From the NCBI GenBank assembly GCA_937894935.1, contig CALAYC010000243.1, forward strand, positions 1 to 27,899: 27,899 nucleotides of DNA, in the 5' to 3' direction. The DNA comes from an uncultured Verrucomicrobiota bacterium. Its GTDB lineage: Bacteria; Verrucomicrobiota; Verrucomicrobiia; Limisphaerales; JADLHS01. The position numbers were made by a program, and so were the translations under genes. The notes beneath the pieces were generated by a model. It saw only the letters and a program-made list of their open reading frames with translations, had not been told where the DNA came from and did not search any database. How positions within the stretch are numbered: position 1 is the first letter of the stretch; each line of letters opens with the position of its first letter. This document shows, piece by piece, positions 22,629 through 27,899 of this stretch.

Positions 22629-23261
22629 ATGCAGGCCGAAGCGCAACTCCTGATGCGTTGCCGTCAGGGTGAAGCTGCCGCGTGGGACGAGTTGTTTGAT
22701 CGCCACTACGCGGCGGCGGGACGTTTCATCTTTCAACTCGGCTCGGACTTTTCTCGCGAAGACGTGGAGGAGATTTGCCAGGAGGTATTTCTCAGCGTCA
22801 TCCGTAATCTCAATTCCTTTCATGGTGAAAGCCAGTTTCAGACCTGGCTCTTTCGCATTGCTGCCAACAAAGCGCGCGACTTTCGCGAGAAACGTCACGC
22901 CGCCAAACGTGGTGGTGGACAAATGACGCTTTCGCTCAATGCCGAAAATGATGAAACCGGTCTTACGCTTGACCCGCCCGACCAGGCGCCTGCGCCGGAT
23001 GTGGATTTGTTAAACCTCGAACGCGCTGAGTTGGTGCGCGACGCGTTGGAACAGATGGAGCAGCCGTGTCGCGAGATTATTGAGCTGCGTTATTTCGGTG
23101 ATTTAAGTTACGAAGAGCTGAGTGCGGCATTGCAGTTGAATCCCAAAACTGTCAGTTCCCGGCTCAGCAAATGTCTGGATAAACTCGAAGCAATCGCGCG
23201 GCGCATTTTCTCTCGTGAGATTTCCGAGGGGAGAAAGCCCGCGATTCCGTCTAAGTTGTAA
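22629..23261 (+). CDS. ECF-type RNA polymerase sigma factor
   Basis: This 210-residue sigma factor has region 2 at about 15-95 (LFDRHYAAAGRFIFQLG, EDVEEICQEVFLSVIRNL, FQTWLFRIAANKARDF) and region 4 at about 140-195 (MEQPCREIIELRYFGDLSYE, LQLNPKTVSSRLSKCLDKLE). The linker between them is acidic and Pro-rich. It should redirect RNA polymerase to a cell-envelope or stress regulon. The next gene begins 4 bases after its stop with a Shine-Dalgarno (AAGGTG) spanning the stop, an arrangement typical of a sigma/anti-sigma pair. The exact ECF group cannot be assigned by eye. Confidence 0.94.
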   Translation: MQAEAQLLMRCRQGEAAAWDELFDRHYAAAGRFIFQLGSDFSREDVEEICQEVFLSVIRNLNSFHGESQFQTWLFRIAANKARDFREKRHAAKRGGGQMTLSLNAENDETGLTLDPPDQAPAPDVDLLNLERAELVRDALEQMEQPCREIIELRYFGDLSYEELSAALQLNPKTVSSRLSKCLDKLEAIARRIFSREISEGRKPAIPSKL

Positions 23262-23265
23262 GGTG

Positions 23266-24759
23266 ATGAACGACGAACGGCCAATCGAGAAACTCCTGCG
23301 GCGCGCCGCCCAAAAGCGGCGTGGCGAGATTGGTGCGCCGCCGGAATTGCATCCCGCCAATCGGCGACTGTTGCAAGCGGAAGTGGCGCGGCAGTTTCCG
23401 AAGACCGAACCTGCGGCGGCGACTGCTCCCGCCGCGTCGCGGGAATCTTTTTGGGCGCTCCTGACGCAGCGCTGGGGTTTTGTGTTGGGCTTCTTTGTGA
23501 TTCTTGGAATCGCGGCCGCTGTGATTTTACCGCTGTTCGACAAGAAGGAAGGGAATTTCGAGCTGACAAAATTGTCCTACGATGACGAACGTTTCGTCTC
23601 GAGATCGTCTGAGCCAGCCGCCGCACCTGCTCCACTTGCCATGAGCGATTTGGCTGAAACTATTCCGAGTGGTGGAGGAAATTTTGCGCCGCCGCCTCAA
23701 TCCGCTCCGGCGACAACGACCACAGCGGAATTAACTTCGGCCAGACGAGAATTAGTCGCCGCGCCTGCTTCGTCGCGCCTAGCGCTTCCTGAAAAACAGA
23801 GTGATGCGGTGAGCCGTTCGGCTTTTGTCTCGAGCGGTGTTTCCGAGGTGGAATCCCTTGAAAAGGAAAAGGTCGATGGAGATGTAGCTGCAGAGAGATT
23901 TTCTCGTGTTGCGACTGCTTCTACTGCGTCTCGTCCGCAGTTGGCGAAATCTGCTGAAACGTCACCAGGCGTTGCTGAGAGTAATCGTCCCTCGAGCGAA
24001 ACCCCTGTTGTTGCTCCAACGTCGCGATCGGTCGCTTTCGGTAGTCGCAGGACTAATCAAATCGAAGCGGAGCAAGGAGGATTGCGTTCAGCGGCTGTAG
24101 ATGATTTTGCTGCTGGCGCAAACAATGAAAGTATCCGGGACAGTTCCGTTTTGCCGCGCGGCGGTGGATTGGAAACCGACCTGAAGGTGATTAATTCCCA
24201 GTCGTTCTCCAACATCAGCCGCGAAGTGTTGGCGCGCCGCCGTGATGCCCGGGAGTTCCGCGCGTTGCCGCCGACGGCGTTGACGAAATTTCAGGTGCAA
24301 CAACAAGGAAGCATTGTGCAGGTGATCGATAGCGACGGTTCGATTTACAAAGGCTTCGTGGACGAGGCGAACACGCTTTACAAACAGATCTCTGCGGAAA
24401 AAGAACGACAACTCACGCAGTCGTTCGACAATCGCGCGCGGTTTCAATCACCCAAAGCCGTCGATGCCGTTGCCCCAACAACTCAGAAACAATCCACGGC
24501 GCAGCGTTATCTTTATCGGGTTGAAGGCACGAATCGTACGATAAATCAGAACGTGGTATTTACCTGGAATTTCATTCCTACCAATGACGCCGTCGCTGCG
24601 GTGCAATCGGAATTCAATCAGAATCTGTTGAAGCCCGAAGCGGATCGGGTTCCCTCGCCTTTCCCGATGTTACTGCAAAATTCTTACATCGACGGTCGTG
24701 CAGTAATCGGTTCGAACCGACAGGTCGAAGTCAACGCCGTGCCGATAGAATTGAAATAA
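23266..24759 (+). CDS. Membrane-anchored partner of the ECF sigma factor, putative anti-sigma factor
   Basis: This 497-residue protein begins at ATG 23266 (the frame is open to 23215, but the Shine-Dalgarno AAGGTG directly precedes 23266). The N-terminal 60 residues are cytoplasmic and charged (MNDERPIEKLLRRAAQKRRG), followed by a single membrane helix around 66-86 (WGFVLGFFVILGIAAAVILP). A long Ala/Ser/Glu-rich, poorly ordered stretch (about 105-320) is followed by a folded C-terminal domain (about 340-497). No ZAS zinc motif (HxxxCxxC) is seen, so it is not a classical zinc anti-sigma. The topology and the gene pairing support membrane-linked control of the sigma factor; the binding itself is inferred. 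Confidence 0.78.
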   Translation: MNDERPIEKLLRRAAQKRRGEIGAPPELHPANRRLLQAEVARQFPKTEPAAATAPAASRESFWALLTQRWGFVLGFFVILGIAAAVILPLFDKKEGNFELTKLSYDDERFVSRSSEPAAAPAPLAMSDLAETIPSGGGNFAPPPQSAPATTTTAELTSARRELVAAPASSRLALPEKQSDAVSRSAFVSSGVSEVESLEKEKVDGDVAAERFSRVATASTASRPQLAKSAETSPGVAESNRPSSETPVVAPTSRSVAFGSRRTNQIEAEQGGLRSAAVDDFAAGANNESIRDSSVLPRGGGLETDLKVINSQSFSNISREVLARRRDAREFRALPPTALTKFQVQQQGSIVQVIDSDGSIYKGFVDEANTLYKQISAEKERQLTQSFDNRARFQSPKAVDAVAPTTQKQSTAQRYLYRVEGTNRTINQNVVFTWNFIPTNDAVAAVQSEFNQNLLKPEADRVPSPFPMLLQNSYIDGRAVIGSNRQVEVNAVPIELK

Positions 24760-24774
24760 TTTCTTCCCGTTCGA

Positions 24775-24981
24775 TTACTCAGCAACGGCATGGAAGAAAC
24801 GCGTCGATTCAGTTGCTGGCGCGGAGTATTCGATGAGACGAGGAACTCCGGAGTTGATCAACGTTACCAGTGTCTGCACTGATTCAGGTTCGTCGTGGTT
24901 TGGACGCTGGAGGATTATGAAACGGCCATTCGTGAGGCGCGCGTCAGCGTGGGGTGATGGGTAGCGGGATTTATGATTCAT
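24775..24981 (-). CDS. Possible 68-residue protein (uncertain)
   Basis: From ATG 24981 to TAA 24775 the minus strand encodes 68 residues ending NSGVPRLIEYSAPATESTRF and FHAVAE, with a plausible mix of residues. It stops 15 bases from the convergent stop at 24759. A perfect TATAAT (24980-24985, minus strand) overlaps its ATG. If that is a working -10 box, transcription would start inside the frame and the ATG could not be used. No Shine-Dalgarno is seen. It is listed as a candidate only. Confidence 0.25.
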   Translation of the reverse strand: MNHKSRYPSPHADARLTNGRFIILQRPNHDEPESVQTLVTLINSGVPRLIEYSAPATESTRFFHAVAE

Positions 24982-25110
24982 TATATGCGACGTTCGCGCG
25001 ACGCAAGGGTGCGAAACAGATTGTAACGCAAAATCCTTCGCACTTCGTGCACGTCGCCTCGGACATGGAAATCTTGACGCCGTAAACGTGAGGCCGTTTT
25101 GCTTCCGAGG

Positions 25111-25140
25111 TTGTGAGACGCCACAAAGAGTCGCTATGCT
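25111..25140 (+). promoter_or_regulatory. Promoter-like element giving a near-leaderless hemL transcript
   Basis: TTGTGA (25111-25116) and TATGCT (25135-25140) are separated by 18 bases, each 4/6 to the sigma-70 consensus. The -10 ends 6 bases before the hemL ATG, so transcription would start at or beside the ATG itself. No Shine-Dalgarno precedes the ATG, consistent with leaderless initiation. Confidence 0.4.
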
Positions 25141-25146
25141 AGATCC

Positions 25147-26436
25147 ATGATTTCGCGGGCTAAATCCGAAGCGCTGTTTGCTGAAGCACTCAATTACATT
25201 CCCGGTGGCGTCAATTCTCCCGTGCGCGCTTTTCGCGCCGTCGGCGGGAAACCGTTCTTCGTCAATCGGGCCAAGGGCTGTCGTGTCACCGATGTGGATG
25301 GGAACGAATACATTGATTACGTCGGCACGTGGGGACCGGCGATTCTCGGGCACGCGCATCCGAAGATTATTGCGGCGGTCAAAGCCGCTGCGGATCACGG
25401 CACGAGCTTCGGTATTCCGAATCCGCACGAACTGACGATGGCGCAGCGCATCTGCCAACTCGTTCCCAGCGTGCAGAAAATCCGCATGACGAACTCCGGC
25501 ACGGAAGCGTGTATGAGCGCGATTCGCCTCGCGCGCGGTTTTACGAAGCGCGACAAAATCATCAAGTTCGATGGCTGTTATCACGGTCACGGAGATTCTT
25601 TACTCGTGAAAGCCGGTTCGGGCGCGTTGACTTTTGGGAATCCGGACAGCGCAGGTGTTCCGGCGGATTTTGCGAAACACACCTTGGTGCTGCCATACAA
25701 CGAAACTGAACCGCTGAAGGCTGCCTTTGCAGCGAACCAAGATCAGATTGCGTGCATCATCGTTGAACCGGTCGCAGGTAACGCCGGACTGTTTATTCCG
25801 AAACCGGGTTGGTTGGAATTCTTGCGCGACATCACGAAAACCAACGGTGCGTTGCTCATTTTCGATGAAGTAATGACCGGCTTTCGTCTCGCGCCGGGCG
25901 GTGCTCAGGAGCGTTTTGGAATTACTCCGGACCTCTCGACGTTCGGAAAAATTATCGGTGGCGGATTACCTGTCGGCGCTTTAGGTGGTCGTGCTGACAT
26001 CATGGATTATCTCGCGCCGCTCGGTCCGGTTTATCAAGCGGGTACGCTGAGCGGTAATCCGCTCGCAATGGCGGCGGGGTTGGCGAATCTGGAGGAACTG
26101 ACGTCCGGTAAAAATTACGACCGCCTGGAAACTCTCGGTGCGCAACTCGAAGCCGGAATGCGCGCCGCGGCGAAATCTGCTGGGTTGCCGGTTACGTTTA
26201 ATCGCTGCGGCTCGATGTTTTGCGGATATTTTACATCTGAACCCGTCTGGAATCTCGCTGATGCGATGAAGTCGGATCGCGAGCGATTCAAGAGATTCTT
26301 TCACGGGATGTTGGACGCGGGAGTGTATCTCGCGCCGTCGCAATTCGAGGCGGGCTTTGTCTCTACAGCGCACACAGAAGCGGACATTGAGCAGACGGTG
26401 CAAGCAGCAGCGAAGGTAATGAAATCCATCGCCTGA
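25147..26436 (+). CDS. hemL: Glutamate-1-semialdehyde 2,1-aminomutase
   Basis: HemL is a PLP enzyme converting glutamate-1-semialdehyde to 5-aminolevulinate in the C5 tetrapyrrole route. The 429-residue protein opens SRAKSEALFAEALNYIPGGV NSPVRAF in the family pattern and has MTNSGTEACMSAIRLAR (115-130), FDGCYHGHGDSLLVKAGSG (141-159), FDEVMTGFR (239-247) and the PLP Lys268 in STFGKIIGGGLPVGA. It continues with GPVYQAGTLSGNPLAMAAG. Length and motifs are standard. The first ATG is used; a promoter-like element abuts it. It stands alone, with the ilvB attenuator following after 110 bases. Confidence 0.97.
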   Translation: MISRAKSEALFAEALNYIPGGVNSPVRAFRAVGGKPFFVNRAKGCRVTDVDGNEYIDYVGTWGPAILGHAHPKIIAAVKAAADHGTSFGIPNPHELTMAQRICQLVPSVQKIRMTNSGTEACMSAIRLARGFTKRDKIIKFDGCYHGHGDSLLVKAGSGALTFGNPDSAGVPADFAKHTLVLPYNETEPLKAAFAANQDQIACIIVEPVAGNAGLFIPKPGWLEFLRDITKTNGALLIFDEVMTGFRLAPGGAQERFGITPDLSTFGKIIGGGLPVGALGGRADIMDYLAPLGPVYQAGTLSGNPLAMAAGLANLEELTSGKNYDRLETLGAQLEAGMRAAAKSAGLPVTFNRCGSMFCGYFTSEPVWNLADAMKSDRERFKRFFHGMLDAGVYLAPSQFEAGFVSTAHTEADIEQTVQAAAKVMKSIA

Positions 26437-26508
26437 GTTGTAACCTGTTGTAGAAAAGGCGTCGACAAAGACGGAGCGAAAGTTGGCAGTTCTGGGCCGA
26501 AACAAGGC

Positions 26509-26538
26509 TTGACGCTTTGGCAGTTGTTTAGCTACGGT
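26509..26538 (+). promoter_or_regulatory. Promoter-like element for the ilvB leader
   Basis: TTGACG (26509-26514, 5/6 of consensus) is followed after 18 bases by TACGGT (26533-26538, 3/6). Transcription would begin near 26545, immediately before the leader-peptide ATG at 26547. The weak -10 keeps this tentative, but the position is exactly what the attenuator needs. Confidence 0.45.
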
Positions 26539-26546
26539 TCAGCCTG

Positions 26547-26621
26547 ATGAACGGAATGCTCCGACAAGTAGCGCTTGTAGTCCTCGTAGTAAACGAGGCC
26601 GTCGGTGCTTGTCGAAGTTGA
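26547..26621 (+). CDS. ilvB leader peptide (24 residues, Val/Leu-rich)
   Basis: A short frame from ATG 26547 to TGA 26619-26621 reads MNGMLRQVALVVLVV and then nine polar or small residues. Six of 24 residues are valine and three leucine, with Val-Val-Leu-Val-Val in codons 11-15 (26577-26591). It lies just upstream of an intrinsic terminator and the acetohydroxyacid synthase gene, the classic setting of a branched-chain amino-acid leader such as E. coli ivbL. Stalling at scarce Val or Leu codons would control folding of the downstream RNA. It contains no isoleucine. An alternative ATG is codon 4 (26556). No Shine-Dalgarno is visible; it may be translated from a near-leaderless RNA. Confidence 0.85.
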   Translation: MNGMLRQVALVVLVVNEAVGACRS

Positions 26622-26668
26622 ATTAATTTTAACAAGAACCCACGGCTGGAAACGGCTGTGGGTTTTTT
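26562..26668 (+). promoter_or_regulatory. Transcription attenuator of ilvB with alternative RNA helices
   Basis: Three mutually exclusive pairings can be drawn. The protector pairs CGACAAG (26562-26568, within the leader peptide) with CTTGTCG (26608-26614), enclosing a CCTCG/CGAGG hairpin (26582-26598). The antiterminator pairs GCCGTCGGTGCTTGT (26598-26612) with ACAAGAACCCACGGC (26632-26646), 13 of 15 positions. The terminator uses ACCCACGGCTG (26638-26648). The second arm of the protector is the first arm of the antiterminator, and the second arm of the antiterminator covers the 5' arm of the terminator. A ribosome stalled on the Val codons would open the protector and favour read-through. 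Confidence 0.85.
26637..26668 (+). terminator. Intrinsic terminator of the ilvB attenuator
   Basis: An 11-bp stem, ACCCACGGCTG (26638-26648) and CGGCTGTGGGT (26653-26663), closes a GAAA tetraloop. Two of the pairs are G-U. A run of six T (26663-26668) follows, and an extra A-T pair (26637, 26664) extends the base. It lies 144 bases upstream of the ilvB ATG. Confidence 0.95.
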
Positions 26669-26811
26669 GTTGTCCCCACGCCGATCCCGGTCAGTAACCG
26701 AGAACCAGATGACTAAGATTAAGAGAATGAGGATGAGGAAAAGTTCGGCCGCCATCGCCATGGCGCGAATTTCGTAATCTTCTCAATCTCCATCCTGGTC
26801 TTACACAGCAC

Positions 26812-27899
26812 ATGAGTAAAACATCCGAAACTGCAAAAGCGAAATCCTCGAAAACCGCAACCCGGCGCAACGAAGTCGGCAAAGCCATGTATGGCCGTGA
26901 CATCTTCGTTGAAGCGCTCGAACGCGAAGGCGTGGAAGTCATTTTTGCCTATCCCGGCGGCGCGAGCATGGAAATCCATCAGTCGCTCACCAAATCCAAG
27001 ATCCGCACCATTCTGCCGCGTCATGAACAGGGCGGTTCGTTTGCGGCGGAAGGTTATGCGCGCGTGACCGGCAAAGCGGGCGTGTGCATGGGCACGAGCG
27101 GTCCGGGGGCGACGAATCTCGTTACCGCCATTGCCGACGCCTACATGGATTCCTGCCCGCTCGTGGCGATTACGGGTCAGGTGACGCAAGCGATGATTGG
27201 GCGCGGCGCGTTTCAGGAAACGGACATGATTGGCGTCACGTTGCCCATCGTGAAGCACAGTTATCTCGTCACGGATGTGAACGACATTCCGCGCATCGTG
27301 AAAGAAGCGTTTTACATCGCGCAGTCAGGTCGGCCCGGTCCGGTGGTGATTGATTTTCCCAAGGACGTGCAACAGGCCAAGGCGCAACCCGTCTGGCCGA
27401 CGTTGGAGCAAATCAAGAAAGGATTGCGCGGCTACAATCAACCGGAGTTGAAAGCGGATGATTTGGCGTTGAACGAAATCATCGGCTTGATCGAGAAAGC
27501 CGAGCGGCCGGTGCTTTATTGCGGTGGCGGTATTATTACCAGCGGTGCGGCGGCGGAACTCAAGAAGTTCGCCGAAGCGTGCAACATTCCGGTGACGACG
27601 ACGCTGATGGGCTTGGGCGGTTTTCCGGAAACGCATCCGCTGTCGTTGCGCTGGCTGGGTATGCACGGTTCGGCTGTGGCCAACTGGGCGGTGAACGGCG
27701 AGTACGAGAAACGCAAATCTTTCGATGCACCGATGGTGAAGTTGAAAGACGGCGCAGATTTATTACTCGCGTTCGGCGTGCGTTTCGATGATCGCGTGAC
27801 CGGTAAATTCGATGAGTTCTGCAAGACCGGCACAATTGTGCATGTGGACATTGATGCGTCCGAGTTGAACAAAAATCGCAAAGCGCATCTGCCGGTGGT
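26812..27899 (+). CDS. ilvB: Acetohydroxyacid synthase large subunit, 3' end beyond the window
   Basis: AHAS makes acetolactate or acetohydroxybutyrate with ThDP, the first common step to Val, Leu and Ile. The 362 visible codons show VIFAYPGGASMEIHQSL, the catalytic Glu72 in PRHEQGGSFAAEGYARVTGK, GTSGPGATNLVTAIADAY, QVTQAMIGRGAFQETD and the central-domain FGVRFDDRVTGKFDEF. A Lys/Ala/Ser-rich arm of about 25 residues precedes the domain. About 19 residues (around 295-313, GEYEKRKSFDAPMVKLKD) appear inserted relative to common IlvB, where NYAV runs straight into ADLL. The ATG at 26812 has no Shine-Dalgarno. Expression is probably governed by the upstream attenuator; ilvN would be expected downstream. 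ThDP-binding C-terminal sequence is not visible. Confidence 0.96.
   Translation, partial: MSKTSETAKAKSSKTATRRNEVGKAMYGRDIFVEALEREGVEVIFAYPGGASMEIHQSLTKSKIRTILPRHEQGGSFAAEGYARVTGKAGVCMGTSGPGATNLVTAIADAYMDSCPLVAITGQVTQAMIGRGAFQETDMIGVTLPIVKHSYLVTDVNDIPRIVKEAFYIAQSGRPGPVVIDFPKDVQQAKAQPVWPTLEQIKKGLRGYNQPELKADDLALNEIIGLIEKAERPVLYCGGGIITSGAAAELKKFAEACNIPVTTTLMGLGGFPETHPLSLRWLGMHGSAVANWAVNGEYEKRKSFDAPMVKLKDGADLLLAFGVRFDDRVTGKFDEFCKTGTIVHVDIDASELNKNRKAHLPV

Larger units (their letters stand above)
24760..25146. other. Interval between the anti-sigma-like gene and hemL
   Basis: This 387-base stretch holds no gene I can support firmly. A 68-codon minus-strand frame occupies 24775-24981, and a promoter-like pair before hemL lies at 25111-25140. 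No terminator hairpin with a T run was seen after the stop at 24759. Confidence 0.5.

Noticed and set aside
26709..26777. 22-codon frame between the ilvB terminator and ilvB (starts MTKIKRMRMRK)
   Set aside because: No ribosome-binding site and a low-complexity AGATGAGG-type sequence; it may be chance. A second control peptide is possible but unsupported.

Overview
The window looks like chromosomal DNA of a free-living, flagellated, Gram-negative bacterium of the Verrucomicrobia, probably the Pedosphaera/Limisphaerales side. This is an inference from gene content and style: Kdo synthesis (outer membrane), DUF481 and PQQ-propeller envelope proteins, ECF sigma factors with long Ala/Pro/Ser-rich partner proteins, DUF1080-like secreted domains, kdsB next to pyrG (also adjacent in chlamydiae, from memory), moderately GC-rich DNA and weak use of Shine-Dalgarno sites. 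No marker gene fixes the species.

Layout. (1) 1-3916, minus strand: the leading end of a type I-C CRISPR-Cas operon, cas3, then an unrecognised 167-codon gene, cas5c and the start of cas8c, running off the left edge; no CRISPR array is in view. (2) 3917-4690: a gene-poor boundary with a tRNA-Gly(GCC). (3) 4691-10753: CNNM/CorC membrane protein, DusB, a tandem overlapping pair of thymidylate-kinase-like genes (the second with Arg in place of the Walker A Lys), a lysine 2,3-aminomutase with a clear promoter, and a small unknown gene. (4) 10754-15170: an intergenic patch of stem-loops, a 53-residue membrane miniprotein, folC, pyrG and kdsB. (5) 15380-18012: a DapA-family lyase, then a compact fliW-csrA-flagellin cluster sharing a bidirectional terminator with it. 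(6) 18252-24759: secreted and envelope proteins (DUF1080-like, DUF481, an unknown, a PQQ propeller) and an ECF sigma factor with a membrane partner. (7) 25147-27899: hemL, then ilvB (cut by the right edge) behind a complete transcription attenuator.

How the genes work together. KdsB uses CTP made by PyrG. FliW and CsrA probably control flagellin translation, and a CsrA-type hairpin with GGA in its loop lies in the flagellin leader. The ilvB leader encodes a Val/Leu-rich peptide followed by mutually exclusive protector, antiterminator and terminator helices, so acetohydroxyacid synthase expression should respond to charged branched-chain tRNAs. The extra gene in the cas operon overlaps the end of cas3 and is the best candidate here for an undescribed component.

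Limits: everything is read by eye. Family calls rest on motifs; no database search, folding program or codon statistics were run.
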